Position numbers and translations under genes: made by a program. 64,000 bases of DNA from Candidatus Latescibacterota bacterium (lineage in GTDB: Bacteria > Latescibacterota > UBA2968 > UBA8231): the NCBI GenBank assembly GCA_022819745.1, contig JAJEGS010000034.1:62001-126000 (forward strand), given 5' to 3'. The notes below the pieces were generated by a model. It did not search any database, had not been told where the DNA came from, and saw only the letters and a list, made by a program, of their open reading frames with translations. Shown in pieces: positions 16,140 through 26,966 of the stretch (position 1 is its first letter; every line of letters begins with the position of its first letter).

Positions 16140-18167
16140 ATGATACTTACAACCCGAGCTCTGTTTTTGTTTTTCTTGCTACTGTCGGCGGCCAGCGCGA
16201 CCGAGGCGGGACGCGCCAAGGCTTGGCAGCAGCACGCGTACGACGACTTCGCCGAAGGCGAGAGCGAAGGTATCTCCATTGCCGCGGACGGTGCGCTGGA
16301 GCTAGCGCCCGAGCTTGTCGAACTGGCATCCTTAGAAGCCGAGCGCGTCTGGTCCATGACACCCAACCCCAAGGGAGGTCTCTACGTGGGCACCGGCGAC
16401 TCGGGCCGGCTCTTTGCCGTCGATGACGAGGGGGAAGCCGAGTTGCTGTTCGATTCGCCCGAACTCGTCCTCCATGCCCTGATCACCGGGTCCGACGGGC
16501 AGCTCTACGCTGGCTCGGCTCCCGACGGCCTAATCTACGAGATCGATGGCGAGGGGCCGGCAAAAACCTTGCTCCAGACCGGCAGCCGCTACGTGTGGGA
16601 CTTCGCCTTAGTCGATGGCCAGCTCTACGCGGCCACAGGTGAACCCGGCCAAGTGCTCAAAATCGCCAGAGATGGGTCGCACGAGGTCTTCTTTGCGCCA
16701 GAAGATCGCCACGTTATAACTCTGCTCGCCCACAAAGACCGCTTGTACGCCGGTACGTCCAGCAAGGGCCGCATCTACGAGATCAACGGCGAGGGCCGCG
16801 GGCGGCTGCTTTTTGAAAGCGAGCAAGAAGAAATCCACAACCTAGTGGTAGGGGTCAACGGAGAGATTTTCGCCAGCGCGATTCCCAAGCCGACCAAAGG
16901 CGAAAATTCCCACAAGGTCCCAGCAGCCGTGTACCGCGTCGGAGCGGAGGGGGCGGTTTATCCCATTTGGGAGGACACCGAAGCCAAACTCGTCAATCTC
17001 GTTGCAGCCGACGAGCACCTGCTGCTCAGCACCTCCGACCCGGCGCAGCTTTTGCGCCTCAGCGCCGAGGGCCGCCGTGCACTGGTCGTGCAGTTCGAGA
17101 GCCTCGTCCCCAGCCGCCTCTTGTTCGGGCCAGACGGCGCGCTCCACTTGGGCGGGGCGCAAAACGCCGTCGTCTCCACCCTACCCGAGCAGGGCCGCCG
17201 CAAGGGGCACTTTGAATCAGCAGTCGAAGACTTTGCCATCCACGCGCGATGGGGCGCGCTCGAATGGCGCGGCACCCAACCCGCAGATACCCGCCTAACT
17301 GTGCAGACGCGCACCGGTAACAGCGAAGAGCCGGACAAAACTTGGAGCGCGTGGTCCGAGCCGCTGACCGAGAGCGGCCAAACCATCGCCAGTCCCTCCG
17401 CCCGCTTTATCCAGTACCGGGTCGAGATGGAATCCGAGCGCGACGGGGCCACGCCCCAACTCAACTCGATCGAAATCCGCGGCGTCCAAGTCAATCTCAA
17501 GCCCCGCATTACCGAGTTGCAAACCTTTCCCTTCCGGCCGCAACAATCCGGCAACGGCGGCCAGCCCCAAGGCGCACCTCAAGCTGGCCCAGGGCGGCGC
17601 AACAATCGCCCCCCCCAAGCGAAAAGTCTGCGCCTAGTGCGCTGGCACGCCCAGGATCCCAACGAGGACGAACTGGTGTACGACCTCTATCTCAAGGGCG
17701 AGGATCAGCGAGCGTGGAAGTTAGTCGAAGAAAACATCGCGCAAACTTCGGTTCTCTGGGACACCGAATCCATGCCCGAAGGCCAGACCCAACTCAAGCT
17801 AGTGGCCTCCGATCGCATGGATAACCCAGCGGCTGAACGACTGCGCGACGAGCGCGAAAGCGCGCCCTTTGCCATCGACAACAGCCCGCCAACCGTTGCA
17901 CTCGACGCGCAGATCAGCGCCGATGGTGCAGTCGTCGAAGTGGCAATTAGCGACCGCATCTCAGCGGTGCAAAAAGCCTATTACACCATTGATTACGACA
18001 AACAACAGCACCCAATCGCGCCGTTGGACGGTGTCTTTGACAGCCGCAGCGAAAAGGCGCGCTTTGCCGTCGAAGGGTTGGCGTCGGGCGAGCACGTTAT
18101 TGTCGTGCGGGCCCTCGACGCCCTCGACAACATCGGCGTGCGGCAAATCGTCATCCAGATCAAGTGA
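16140..18167 (+). CDS. Exported beta-propeller (PQQ/NHL-like) protein
   Basis: A 675-residue protein with an N-terminal signal peptide ending near SAASA-TEA. Residues about 60-360 contain repeated units such as LYVGTGDSGRLFAVD, LYAGSAPDGLIYEID and LYAGTSSKGRIYEIN, typical of a seven-bladed propeller. The C-terminal half is beta-rich, with Ig-like segments and a Gln/Pro/Gly-rich linker around residue 470-485. It directly follows the S55 gene. Likely a periplasmic or surface protein; function unknown, and no catalytic residues are recognised. Confidence 0.75.
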   Translation: MILTTRALFLFFLLLSAASATEAGRAKAWQQHAYDDFAEGESEGISIAADGALELAPELVELASLEAERVWSMTPNPKGGLYVGTGDSGRLFAVDDEGEAELLFDSPELVLHALITGSDGQLYAGSAPDGLIYEIDGEGPAKTLLQTGSRYVWDFALVDGQLYAATGEPGQVLKIARDGSHEVFFAPEDRHVITLLAHKDRLYAGTSSKGRIYEINGEGRGRLLFESEQEEIHNLVVGVNGEIFASAIPKPTKGENSHKVPAAVYRVGAEGAVYPIWEDTEAKLVNLVAADEHLLLSTSDPAQLLRLSAEGRRALVVQFESLVPSRLLFGPDGALHLGGAQNAVVSTLPEQGRRKGHFESAVEDFAIHARWGALEWRGTQPADTRLTVQTRTGNSEEPDKTWSAWSEPLTESGQTIASPSARFIQYRVEMESERDGATPQLNSIEIRGVQVNLKPRITELQTFPFRPQQSGNGGQPQGAPQAGPGRRNNRPPQAKSLRLVRWHAQDPNEDELVYDLYLKGEDQRAWKLVEENIAQTSVLWDTESMPEGQTQLKLVASDRMDNPAAERLRDERESAPFAIDNSPPTVALDAQISADGAVVEVAISDRISAVQKAYYTIDYDKQQHPIAPLDGVFDSRSEKARFAVEGLASGEHVIVVRALDALDNIGVRQIVIQIK

Positions 18168-18222
18168 ACCAGCCTGTGCAATGTAGCGATCCGGTCGAGC
18201 TGTGGATCGTCTTGTGAATACT

Positions 18223-18249
18223 ATTCTGCGTCCATCTGCGGATCATCTT
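18223..18249 (+). repeat. 27-bp intergenic repeat, copy 1 (also at 42528-42554)
   Basis: A 27-nt sequence of the form ATTCTGCGTCCATCTGCGGAT + YATCTT occurs here and at 42528-42554 with one mismatch. It abuts the ribD ATG. Its 3' part also resembles an upstream copy (GTGGATCGTCTTGTGAAT at 18202). It looks like a member of a dispersed repeat family. Confidence 0.6.
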
Positions 18250-19350
18250 ATGAATGATTTAAAATTGCAATACATGCGCCGCGCCTTGCGGTTAGCGCAG
18301 CGGGGACGCGGCAAAGTCAGCCCCAATCCCATGGTCGGCGCGGTGGTGGTGCGCGGGGACTGCATCGTCGGCGAAGGGGCCCACCTGAAGGTCGGCGGAC
18401 CTCACGCCGAGGTTCACGCCCTGCGCCGGGCCGGCGACGAGGCGCAAGGGGCCGATCTCTATGTCACGCTGGAACCTTGCTCCTTCCACGGCCGCACCCC
18501 GCCTTGTACTGAAGCTGTACTGCACGCTGGCATTAAAAAACTCTATTGCGCGATGGAAGACCCCGATGAGCGCGTGGCGGGGCGGGGAATCGCCGCGCTG
18601 CGGGAAGGGGGAGTCGCCATTGAGGTCGGACTTTGCGCTGAAGAGGCGCACCGCCTCAACGCGGCTTACATCAAACACCGCACCCAAAACCTGCCCTTGG
18701 TCCTGCTCAAGCTGGCGCAGACCCTCGACGGCCGCATTGCGGCGCGCAGCGGCGATGCGCGTTGGATCACCGGTGAGCGAGCGCGACGCCACGTCCATCG
18801 CTGGCGCTCTTGGGTCGATGCCGTGGCCGTGGGCGCGGGCACAGTACAAGCCGACGATCCCCTTTTGACGGTGCGCCACGTGCCCGGGCGCGACCCGCGG
18901 CCCATCGTCATAGACGGGCGCTTGCGCACCGCGCCCGAGGCTCGCGTCTATCAGCGGTCCGGTGCCGTGCTCGTCACCGCAGAGGACACACCCGCCGACA
19001 AGCGCCGGGCCTACGCGATCAAAGGGGTCGAGGTTTGGACTTTTCCGGCTTCTGCCGGACGCATCGACTTGCGCTTGCCCCTTGGGCGCATGGCGCAAGA
19101 GGGCATGACCAGCGTCCTCATCGAAGGCGGTGGTCAGTTGGCCGCGGCCGCACTCGGCGACCGCGTCGTTGACCAAGTGCTGCTCTACCTCGCACCGAGG
19201 CTGATGGGAGAGGGGGTCGCTGCCATTGGCGACTTAGGAATCGAGCGCGCTGCCGAGGCCATTCACCTTGCGTCCTGTCGCACCCAGCGGCTAGGCCCTG
19301 ATCTGCTTTACACGGCTGAGGTTCAATACTCTTGTTCACCGGACTCGTAG
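18250..19350 (+). CDS. ribD: Bifunctional riboflavin biosynthesis protein RibD
   Basis: A 366-residue bifunctional diaminohydroxyphosphoribosylaminopyrimidine deaminase/5-amino-6-(5-phosphoribosylamino)uracil reductase, catalysing the second and third steps of flavin synthesis in the cytoplasm. The deaminase half shows NPMVGAVVV, the zinc motif HAEVHAL and PCSFHGRTPPC. The reductase half shows KLAQTLDGRIA and the substrate motif VGAGTVQADDPLLTVR. Start chosen at the ATG at 18250; an upstream GTG would add 16 residues that lie in a repeat. It overlaps ribE by 19 nt and heads the rib operon. No FMN riboswitch was recognised upstream. Confidence 0.93.
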   Translation: MNDLKLQYMRRALRLAQRGRGKVSPNPMVGAVVVRGDCIVGEGAHLKVGGPHAEVHALRRAGDEAQGADLYVTLEPCSFHGRTPPCTEAVLHAGIKKLYCAMEDPDERVAGRGIAALREGGVAIEVGLCAEEAHRLNAAYIKHRTQNLPLVLLKLAQTLDGRIAARSGDARWITGERARRHVHRWRSWVDAVAVGAGTVQADDPLLTVRHVPGRDPRPIVIDGRLRTAPEARVYQRSGAVLVTAEDTPADKRRAYAIKGVEVWTFPASAGRIDLRLPLGRMAQEGMTSVLIEGGGQLAAAALGDRVVDQVLLYLAPRLMGEGVAAIGDLGIERAAEAIHLASCRTQRLGPDLLYTAEVQYSCSPDS

Positions 19351-19961
19351 AGGAACTCGGGAGCGTGCGCGGTCGCGTACGCCGAGGCGCATTCCAGCAG
19401 TTGGAGATCGCCGCCGAGCGCGTTCTCGCCGACTTGCAGGTGGGAGATAGCGTCAATATCGACGGAGTTTGCCAGACCGCAGTAGCCATCGGAGAGAGTG
19501 GTTTTTCAGTCGAAACAGTCGCCGAAACGCTCGCCCGCACGACCTTGGGCACCCTCGGTATCGGGCAAGCGGTCAACCTAGAGCGTGGCCTCCGCGCCGA
19601 CCAGCGGCTCGGAGGCCACCTCGTCTTGGGACACGTCGATGGCATAGCCCGCATTCGTCGGCGCACGGAGCGCGATGGCGAGCATCGCTTCGAGATCGAG
19701 CCACCGCCCGCGCTCGCCCGCTACATCGCCGCCAAAGGCTCAGTGGCCCTCGACGGCATCAGCCTGACGGTGGCCGAAGTCAGCGGCGATGCCTTTACGA
19801 TTGCGGTCATTCCGCATACATTTGATAACACAACGCTTAGCCACCGGCGCGCCGGTGATTCTGTCAACCTCGAAGTCGATGTGATTGCCCGTTACGTCGA
19901 GCGTTTGCTCGGCGAACAACCTCAGCTCAGCTTCGAGGACTTGCGCGATATGGGATACTGA
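19332..19961 (+). CDS. ribE: Riboflavin synthase alpha subunit
   Basis: A 209-residue riboflavin synthase. It dismutates two 6,7-dimethyl-8-ribityllumazines to riboflavin plus the pyrimidinedione. The diagnostic MFTGLVEELG start is encoded by a TTG inside the end of ribD. The two lumazine-binding beta-barrels are visible from internal repetition (DSVNIDGVCQT in the first, GSVALDGISLT in the second), and length is typical. It lies between ribD and ribBA, so it is translationally coupled. Gene name may be ribC in other conventions. Confidence 0.94.
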   Translation: MFTGLVEELGSVRGRVRRGAFQQLEIAAERVLADLQVGDSVNIDGVCQTAVAIGESGFSVETVAETLARTTLGTLGIGQAVNLERGLRADQRLGGHLVLGHVDGIARIRRRTERDGEHRFEIEPPPALARYIAAKGSVALDGISLTVAEVSGDAFTIAVIPHTFDNTTLSHRRAGDSVNLEVDVIARYVERLLGEQPQLSFEDLRDMGY

Positions 19962-19964
19962 GCA

Positions 19965-21215
19965 ATGCTCGATTTCAACACCATTGAAGAAGTCGTCGAA
20001 GACCTGCAAAACGGCCGCATGGTCGTGCTCGTCGACGAGTGCGAAGCTGTGGGCGAGGGCGTGTTGGTAATGCTCGCCGAGCAAGCCACTGCCACCTCGG
20101 TCAACTTCATGACCCGCTGTGCCAGCAGCCCGCCCGTGGTTGCCGCCACCGAGGAGCACCTCAAAGCCCTTGAACTGCACATGCAGATCCCCAAGGCCCA
20201 CGAGCCGATGGACGCCTCGATCATGGTCTCGGTCAGTGCCCGCGCTATTGAGGGCACCGGCGTTTCGGCTCAGGACCGCGCCGTGACTATCCGCAAACTA
20301 GCCGACTCCGACAGTGCGCCCGAAGACTTCGTCCAGCCCGGGCACGTCACGCCGCTCCAAGCCCAACCGGGCGGGGTGTTGCGCCGCGCCGGCCACACTG
20401 AAGCCTCGGTCGATTTGGCGCAGATGGCCGATTGCCAGCCCGTGGCCTTGATCGCCGCCATCCTCGACGAAGCGGGTGCGCTGGCCGACGCGTCCTACCT
20501 GCTCAACTTCGCGCGCGAACACGACCTCAAGATCACCACCATCCACGACCTGATTGCCCATCGCCGCCGCACCGAGAAACTGATTCAGCTAGAGGCTCAG
20601 TCGCCCATGCCAACCCGCTACGGCGAATTCACGGCCTATGCGTACCGCAGCTTGGTTGACGACAACCCGTACCTCGCCCTCGTGTACGGCGAGGTCGCCG
20701 ACGGCCGCGACACTTTGGTGCGCATGCACTCGGGTTGTCTAACTGGCGACGCGCTCGGCTCGCTGCTGTGCGACTGCGGTGATCAGCTAGCGCAATCCAT
20801 GCAACTTATTGCCGCAGAGGGGCGCGGCGTCATCGTCTATATTCAGCACCACGAGGGGCGCGGCATCGGCATTTTGCACAAGCTCAAGGCATACGAGCTG
20901 CAACAGCAACAGGGCCTCGACACCATCGAAGCCAACCACGCCCTCGGCCACCCCATGGACTCGCGCGACTACGGCATTGGTGCTCAAGTGCTCTACGATC
21001 TAGGTTTGCGCCGAGTGCGCTTTTTGACCAACAATCCCAAAAAGCGGGTCGGCTTGGATGCCTATGGCCTGACCGTCGTCGAGCAAGTGCCCATTGAGGC
21101 CGCTCCCAACCCGCACAATATCCGCTATCTAACAACCAAGCGCGACAAGATGGGCCACGCCCTCTTGCTCAAGCGCCCAGCCGCCGAGGACGAAAACCAT
21201 GCCCAAAGTGCATGA
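19965..21215 (+). CDS. ribBA: RibBA-type bifunctional protein with degraded DHBP-synthase half
   Basis: A 416-residue fusion of a 3,4-dihydroxy-2-butanone-4-phosphate synthase (RibB) domain and a GTP cyclohydrolase II (RibA) domain. The RibA half looks intact: zinc cysteines [32 protein letters not shown] and TNNPKKR. The RibB half retains HVTPL and [12 protein letters not shown] but its acidic substrate loop reads [10 protein letters not shown] instead of the canonical DDEDRENEGD type, the RGLIC-type segment is replaced by RCASSPPVV, and the Arg of PLRA is Gln (Q132). It may be a monofunctional GTP cyclohydrolase in practice. It overlaps ribH by 17 nt. Confidence 0.88.
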   Translation: MLDFNTIEEVVEDLQNGRMVVLVDECEAVGEGVLVMLAEQATATSVNFMTRCASSPPVVAATEEHLKALELHMQIPKAHEPMDASIMVSVSARAIEGTGVSAQDRAVTIRKLADSDSAPEDFVQPGHVTPLQAQPGGVLRRAGHTEASVDLAQMADCQPVALIAAILDEAGALADASYLLNFAREHDLKITTIHDLIAHRRRTEKLIQLEAQSPMPTRYGEFTAYAYRSLVDDNPYLALVYGEVADGRDTLVRMHSGCLTGDALGSLLCDCGDQLAQSMQLIAAEGRGVIVYIQHHEGRGIGILHKLKAYELQQQQGLDTIEANHALGHPMDSRDYGIGAQVLYDLGLRRVRFLTNNPKKRVGLDAYGLTVVEQVPIEAAPNPHNIRYLTTKRDKMGHALLLKRPAAEDENHAQSA

Positions 21216-21666
21216 AGGACAGCTCGACGCCCGAGGCCGCAAGTTCGGCATTGCGGTCAGCCGCTTCAACGACTTGGTGACCACCCGGCTCCTCGACGGC
21301 GCATTGGACTGCATCCAGCGACACGGCGGCGACGGCGGCGACATAGAAATTGCTTGGGTCCCCGGAGCTTTTGAGCTGCCTATTGCCGCTAAGAAGCTAG
21401 TCGGCACAGGTCGCTTTGACGTCGTCATCTGCTTGGGGGCCATCGTCCGCAGCGATACGCCCCATTTCGACTACGTGGCCGCCGAGTCGGCCAAGGGCAT
21501 CGCCCGCGTCGGCCTCGACAGCGGTACTCCAGTGATCTTTGGCGTCATCACTGCCGACACGGTCGAGCAGGCCGTGCAGCGCGCGGGTGTCAAGGCCGGC
21601 AATCGCGGCTGGGACGCCGCCCTCAACGCAGTTGAAATGGCCAGCTTGATGGCCGAGTTAGGATGA
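21199..21666 (+). CDS. ribH: 6,7-dimethyl-8-ribityllumazine synthase
   Basis: A 155-residue lumazine synthase, condensing the ribitylamino-pyrimidinedione with 3,4-dihydroxy-2-butanone 4-phosphate to the riboflavin precursor; oligomers form 60-mer shells in many bacteria. The N-terminal [12 protein letters not shown], the PGAFELP motif, and the catalytic His in [10 protein letters not shown] are visible, with C-terminal NRGWDAA. Length is normal. The ATG lies 17 nt inside the end of ribBA, and the gene overlaps nusB by 4 nt (ATGA), so the cluster is a tight operon. Confidence 0.95.
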   Translation: MPKVHEGQLDARGRKFGIAVSRFNDLVTTRLLDGALDCIQRHGGDGGDIEIAWVPGAFELPIAAKKLVGTGRFDVVICLGAIVRSDTPHFDYVAAESAKGIARVGLDSGTPVIFGVITADTVEQAVQRAGVKAGNRGWDAALNAVEMASLMAELG

Positions 21667-22130
21667 GCGGCGAGGACGATTTTTTTGGCGATGGAACCTC
21701 GGGCGACGAGGCACCTCCCAACAATCGCCACGGTGCCCGTCAAGTGGCCCTGCAGGCCCTGTACTGGAAACAGAGTGCGGCAACCGACTCACTCGGTGCT
21801 TTGGATCAGCTCTGTGCGCGCTTTGGCTTGGCGCAAGAGGTGCAATCCTTTGCGGCTGAACTCTTGCAGCGCGCAGCCGAGCACGCGGACGAATTGGATG
21901 CGCTGGCTGCGGCCCGGGTTCAGCACTGGCGCTGGGAGCGCATTGCCCGCATTGATCGCTTAATTTTGCGCTTGGCCTTGGCCGAAATGCTCTTTATCGA
22001 GGAAATTCCCGTCCGGGTCTCCATTTTTGAGGCTGTCGAACTAGCCAAGTCCTACAGCACCGATAAGTCCTATGCGTTCGTCAATGGTGTTCTCGACGGC
22101 GTCGTGCGCCAGAAGGGACTCAGCGTTTGA
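21663..22130 (+). CDS. nusB: Transcription antitermination factor NusB
   Basis: A 155-residue all-helical NusB, which binds boxA RNA with NusE (S10) in antitermination of rRNA operons. The typical helices begin [16 protein letters not shown], followed by [17 protein letters not shown] and the conserved [24 protein letters not shown]. An acidic extension of about 20 residues precedes the core. ATGA overlap with ribH implies coupled translation; the ribH-nusB order is common in many bacteria. Confidence 0.92.
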   Translation: MSGEDDFFGDGTSGDEAPPNNRHGARQVALQALYWKQSAATDSLGALDQLCARFGLAQEVQSFAAELLQRAAEHADELDALAAARVQHWRWERIARIDRLILRLALAEMLFIEEIPVRVSIFEAVELAKSYSTDKSYAFVNGVLDGVVRQKGLSV

Positions 22131-22182
22131 GGTTGACCATGTGTAGAGGCCCGCGACGCGGTACTAGTTAAGAGGATTTAGT

Positions 22183-25100
22183 ATGCTCAACTCGCTCGTA
22201 AAAAAATTCCTTGGCTCGCAGGCGACGCGCCAGTTCAAGCGCACGCTGCCACAAGTAAGCCAGATCACTCAGCTAGCGGCTTCGTACCAATCTCTAAGCG
22301 ACGCGCAGCTCCAAGCCAAAACCGCGACCTTCCGCCAAGACCTACAGGCGCGCAACGCGGACAGCCGCCAGCAGCTCGAAGCCATCGAGGAGCACCTGCG
22401 CGGCGATCTAGAACCTGAAGAGCGCGAACAGCTCAACGACCGGTACGGAGAGCTAGACAACGCCATCCGCGATGTGGAGGCGGCCTTTCTCGAAGAAATC
22501 ATGCCCGAAGCCTTCGCTATGATCGTCGAGACCTGCCGCCGGCTCTTGGGCCGCACGTGGGACCGCGCCGGCGAATCCGTCGAGTGGGACATGGTGCCCT
22601 ACGACGTGCAGATTTTCGGCGGCATCTCGCTGCACCAAGGCAAGATCGCCGAAATGGCTACCGGTGAGGGCAAGACCCTAGTGGCGACGATGCCCCTTTT
22701 CCTCAACGCCATCCCCCAACGCGGCGTCCACTTAGTTACCCACAACGAATACCTCGCCCGGCGCGACGCTATGTGGATGGGGCCGATCTACAATTTCTTG
22801 GGGATGTCCGTGGGCATCATCCAAGACGTGTTTCAGACTGGTGCCGAGGCATACATACTCCAAGCGCCTGAAGACGTGCCCGAGAAGTTCCATTGGGAGC
22901 GGACCGACCACACAGCCGCGTACAAGGCCGATATTGTGTACGCCAATCACAGCCAAGTTGGCTTTGATTACCTCCGCGACAACACGGCTGTACTGCTCGA
23001 AGACCTGATGCAGCGCGAATTCAACTACGCCATCGTCGATGAGGCCGACTCGATCCTCATCGACGAGGCGCGGACCCCGCTCATTCTTTCCGGGGCCGTC
23101 CCCGACTCCACCAATCAATACAAAGAGATGCGCCCGCTCGTGGAACGGCTGATGAGGGCCCAGACCAACTTCGTCAATAAGATCATCGCCGGGGCCGAGC
23201 AGGCGGGCAAGGAATCGGGAGATTACGACTACGACACGGGGATTGCACTGCTCAAGGCCACCCGCGGCGCTCCGACCAATCGCCGCCTAGCCAAAATTCT
23301 ACAGGAGGAAGGCGTCAAGCGGCTGATCAACCGGATCGAGGCCGACTACATGCGCGACAAGCGCCTCAACGAGCTTGACGAGGACCTCTACTTCGTCGTC
23401 GATGAGAAGGGCAACACCATCGACCTAACCGAGAAGGGGCGCGACTTGCTCTCACCCAATGAGCAGGCCCTCTTCGTACTGCCCGACATCAGTATTGAGG
23501 TTGATGCAATTCGCAACGACCCGGACCTGAGCGCCGAGGACAAGGCCCGCAAGGAGGAGGAGGCACACCGCACGTACGCCGAGAAAAGTCAAGCGGTGCA
23601 CAACATCAATCAACTGATGAAGGCCTATACGCTCTTCGAAAAGGACGTGCAGTACCTCGTCTCCGAAGACGGGCGGGTGATCATTGTCGATGAAGCTACG
23701 GGCCGACCGCAGCCCGGTCGGCGCTTTGCCGATGGCCTACACCAAGCGCTAGAGGCCAAAGAGGGAGTGAAGCTGGAGAAAGAAACCCGCACCGTCGCCT
23801 CCATAACCGTGCAGAATCTCTTCCGCATGTACCACAAGCTGGCCGGCATGACCGGCACAGCCGAGACCGAGGCCAGCGAACTGTGGGAGATCTACAAGCT
23901 CGACGTGGCCGTCATCCCCACCAACCGCCCGATTCGCCGCTTTGACCAAGAAGACCAAATATTCCGCACCAAGCGCGAGAAATACAACGCGATCATCGAG
24001 GAGATCGACCGCCTGCACAAGCTCGGCCTGCCAGTGCTAGTGGGCACCATCTCGGTCGAGGTCTCCGAGTTGCTCAGCCGAATGCTCAGCCGACGCGGCA
24101 TCAAGCACCAGCTACTCAACGCCCGCCACCACGACAAAGAAGCCCAAATCGTCGCCGAAGCCGGTCGAGCTGGTGCAGTCACCATTGCCACCAATATGGC
24201 CGGGCGCGGCACGGACATTAAGCTAGCGCCCAAGGTCGTCCACCTCGACCGCCAGATCGTCGAGTCCGCCCTCACCCTCGAAGACAAGCTGCCAGTCGGC
24301 CAAGGCTTGCGCCAATACCTGCAAGAAAACCCCAGCGGCTTGCAGGTCATCGGCACCGAGCGCCACGAAGCTCGGCGCATCGATCGCCAGTTGCGCGGTC
24401 GCGCGGGACGCCAAGGCGACCCTGGTTCCTCGCGCTTCTACCTGTCGCTCGAAGACGACCTGATGCGGCTGTTCGGCTCGGAGCGCATCGCCGCCGTCAT
24501 GGATAAGCTCGGGGCCGAAGAGGGCGAGGTCATCGAGGCTGGTATGGTCACGCGGTCGATTGAGCGGGCGCAAAAAAAGGTCGAGGCCCGCAACTTCGAG
24601 ATGCGCAAGCACGTGCTCGACTACGACGACGTCATGAACCAGCAGCGCCAAGTCATCTACAATCGCCGCCGCGACCTACTAGAGCAAGAAAGCGCCCGCG
24701 AGCAAATCGCGGAAATGATCGAAGAGAGCGTCGATAACATATTGGCCTCGCACGTCGATGCAGACGACCTAGCAGAGGAATGGGATTGGGAGGGCCTGCA
24801 AACCGAGTTTGGCAGCACCTTCTTTTTGGGCTATTCCATCTCCGAAGACGAGCGCGCCCACGCCAGCATCGATAGTCTGCGCGAGCAGCTACTCACCACT
24901 GTGCGCGAAGCCTACCAACGGCGCATTGACGTCGTCGGCGAAGAGATTTTCCGCGAAGTCGAAAAGGGCATCTCCCTGCGCACCATCGACACTTGCTGGC
25001 AGGAACACCTCCACGAGATCGACGAACTCAGGGACGGGATCGGCTTTGTCGGCGTCGGCGGGAAAAACCCCCTCATAGAATACAAGAAGGGGGCCTACGA

Positions 25101-25449
25101 CATGTTTGAGAGCCTAATCGGCCGCATTGCCCAAGAGACGCTGCGCAACCTCTTCCAGCTACGCATCGACATCGGGACCGAGGCTTTGGAGCCGGCGCGG
25201 CGGCCAAGTCGCATCAACGCGGTTCACCAAGACGCTACCAACATGGGCTTTCGCGGCGTCGGGCCAGCCCCGACGGGCGTACCCGGCCAGCCCGCGCAAC
25301 TGCGCGGCTCGGGCGGCGGTAGCAGCGAGGGGCAAGCCCAAGCCGCGCGCCAGCCGGTCGTCCGCGAACAACCCAAAGTCGGGCGCAACGCCCCCTGCCC
25401 CTGCGGCAGCGGCAAGAAGTTCAAAAAGTGCTGCGGGGTCAGTGCCTAA
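22183..25449 (+). CDS. secA: Preprotein translocase ATPase SecA
   Basis: A 1088-residue SecA, the peripheral motor ATPase of SecYEG export, longer than the E. coli protein (901) mainly through insertions. Walker [11 protein letters not shown] and the [16 protein letters not shown]alker B stretch, the helicase motif [10 protein letters not shown] and the [16 protein letters not shown] motif are present. The C-terminus carries the SEC-C zinc motif ([13 protein letters not shown]) for SecB/ribosome contact. An Arg/Gln/Gly-rich linker precedes it. RBS AGAGGA precedes the ATG at 22183. It follows nusB by 52 nt. Confidence 0.96.
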   Translation: MLNSLVKKFLGSQATRQFKRTLPQVSQITQLAASYQSLSDAQLQAKTATFRQDLQARNADSRQQLEAIEEHLRGDLEPEEREQLNDRYGELDNAIRDVEAAFLEEIMPEAFAMIVETCRRLLGRTWDRAGESVEWDMVPYDVQIFGGISLHQGKIAEMATGEGKTLVATMPLFLNAIPQRGVHLVTHNEYLARRDAMWMGPIYNFLGMSVGIIQDVFQTGAEAYILQAPEDVPEKFHWERTDHTAAYKADIVYANHSQVGFDYLRDNTAVLLEDLMQREFNYAIVDEADSILIDEARTPLILSGAVPDSTNQYKEMRPLVERLMRAQTNFVNKIIAGAEQAGKESGDYDYDTGIALLKATRGAPTNRRLAKILQEEGVKRLINRIEADYMRDKRLNELDEDLYFVVDEKGNTIDLTEKGRDLLSPNEQALFVLPDISIEVDAIRNDPDLSAEDKARKEEEAHRTYAEKSQAVHNINQLMKAYTLFEKDVQYLVSEDGRVIIVDEATGRPQPGRRFADGLHQALEAKEGVKLEKETRTVASITVQNLFRMYHKLAGMTGTAETEASELWEIYKLDVAVIPTNRPIRRFDQEDQIFRTKREKYNAIIEEIDRLHKLGLPVLVGTISVEVSELLSRMLSRRGIKHQLLNARHHDKEAQIVAEAGRAGAVTIATNMAGRGTDIKLAPKVVHLDRQIVESALTLEDKLPVGQGLRQYLQENPSGLQVIGTERHEARRIDRQLRGRAGRQGDPGSSRFYLSLEDDLMRLFGSERIAAVMDKLGAEEGEVIEAGMVTRSIERAQKKVEARNFEMRKHVLDYDDVMNQQRQVIYNRRRDLLEQESAREQIAEMIEESVDNILASHVDADDLAEEWDWEGLQTEFGSTFFLGYSISEDERAHASIDSLREQLLTTVREAYQRRIDVVGEEIFREVEKGISLRTIDTCWQEHLHEIDELRDGIGFVGVGGKNPLIEYKKGAYDMFESLIGRIAQETLRNLFQLRIDIGTEALEPARRPSRINAVHQDATNMGFRGVGPAPTGVPGQPAQLRGSGGGSSEGQAQAARQPVVREQPKVGRNAPCPCGSGKKFKKCCGVSA

Positions 25450-25463
25450 GCTCGGGGAACGAC

Positions 25464-26957
25464 ATGACCTTCTGGGAAGTACTCTGTCTGGTGTTGTACA
25501 GCATCATCATCGCCGTTTTAGGGGTTTACGGCCTTCACCGCTACCAGCTACTGCGCCTGTTTTATCGGCATCACCCAACCCCAGTTCCCCAGCCCGACCA
25601 CTTTGCCGAGTTGCCCTTCGTCACGATCCAGCTACCGCTCTACAACGAATATCACGTGGTCGAGCGCCTGCTAGAGACCGTGGGCCAGATCGACTATCCC
25701 CGCGACCGCCTGCAAATCCAAGTCCTCGACGACTCGCAGGACGAAACCCGCGACAAGGCGAGAAAAGGGGTCGCACGGCTAGCGGACCAAGGGCTGGATA
25801 TCGAGTACCTCGGCCGCACCAATCGCCACGGCTTTAAGGCCGGGGCCTTGGCTGCTGGGCTAGAGCGCGCCCAAGGCGAATTTGTGTTGGTGCTCGACGC
25901 CGATTTTGTGCCCACTCCCGACATCCTACAACGAGCCATTCACTACTTTACCGACGATTCTATCGGCATGGTACAGATGCGTTGGGGACACCTCAACCGC
26001 TCCTACTCGCTCCTGACGCGCATCCAGTCGATCTTTCTCGACGGCCACTTCGTCGTCGAACACACGGCCCGCAACCGCTCGGGTCGCTTCTTCAACTTCA
26101 ACGGCACCGGAGGGATCTGGCGCAAAAAGGCCATCTACGACGCCGGCGGCTGGCAGCACGACACGCTCACCGAAGACCTCGATTTGAGCTACCGCGCCCA
26201 GCTAGCGGGCTGGCAGTTTCTCTATCTGCCCGAAATTGAAGTGCCCGGCGAGATCCCTGTCGAGATCAATGCCTTCAAGTCGCAACAGCACCGTTGGACC
26301 AAAGGCGCGGTCCAGACGGCCAAAAAAGTGCTGCCGCGAATCTGGCGTTCTGCGCTACCAGCCAAGGTCAAGGTCGAGGCCACCTTCCATCTAACGGCCA
26401 ACCTCTGCTATATTATGATGCTCTTGATGGCCCTATTGACCGTTCCGGTACTTTCTATACGCTCGCAACTCGGCTGGGAGCGGTTTTTTATCATTGACCT
26501 GCCGCTGTTTTCTTTTGCCACCATGGCCATTTCCGGCTTCTACATTACCTCCCAGCGCGTGCTCTATCCAGATTGGCGACGACAGATCAAGTACTTGCCC
26601 ATGTTGATGGCCATTGGCATGAGTCTCTGCATCAACAACACCCGAGCGGTAGTCGAGGGCCTCGTCGGGTACCAAACCGCTTTCCACCGCACTCCCAAAT
26701 ACGGGCTTACCGGACGCCGCGCTGTCCGGCCTCAGCATCGGAGCCGCAAACAAAGCCAGCGGCGCAAGTACCTAAGCCGCTGGCCGCTGCTGTCTTTGGG
26801 CGAGTTGGGCATGGCGCTCTACTTCGTCTTTGCCCTCTACCACGCCTATGCAACTGGCCTCTATTTGGGGATGCCCTTCCTGCTGCTGTTCCACGCCGGC
26901 TTTCTCTACACCGGCTTGCTCTCCAGCGGCCAGCGCTGGTTGCACCGAGCGTCCTAA
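25464..26957 (+). CDS. Membrane glycosyltransferase, GT2 (cellulose synthase/mannosyltransferase-like)
   Basis: A 497-residue processive-type family 2 glycosyltransferase, started at the ATG at 25464 (CGGGGAAC upstream). One N-terminal membrane helix is followed by the cytoplasmic catalytic domain with VTIQLPLYNE, VLDDSQDETRD, the DxD motif in VLDADFVP, TEDLDLSYR and the Q(Q/R)xRW motif (QQHRWTKG). At least four hydrophobic helices follow (residues about 310-380 and 440-490). It probably makes a beta-linked exopolysaccharide or glycolipid. It follows secA by 14 nt, but no functional link is evident. A strong hairpin ends the gene. Confidence 0.88.
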   Translation: MTFWEVLCLVLYSIIIAVLGVYGLHRYQLLRLFYRHHPTPVPQPDHFAELPFVTIQLPLYNEYHVVERLLETVGQIDYPRDRLQIQVLDDSQDETRDKARKGVARLADQGLDIEYLGRTNRHGFKAGALAAGLERAQGEFVLVLDADFVPTPDILQRAIHYFTDDSIGMVQMRWGHLNRSYSLLTRIQSIFLDGHFVVEHTARNRSGRFFNFNGTGGIWRKKAIYDAGGWQHDTLTEDLDLSYRAQLAGWQFLYLPEIEVPGEIPVEINAFKSQQHRWTKGAVQTAKKVLPRIWRSALPAKVKVEATFHLTANLCYIMMLLMALLTVPVLSIRSQLGWERFFIIDLPLFSFATMAISGFYITSQRVLYPDWRRQIKYLPMLMAIGMSLCINNTRAVVEGLVGYQTAFHRTPKYGLTGRRAVRPQHRSRKQSQRRKYLSRWPLLSLGELGMALYFVFALYHAYATGLYLGMPFLLLFHAGFLYTGLLSSGQRWLHRAS

Positions 26958-26966
26958 AACGCAAAA

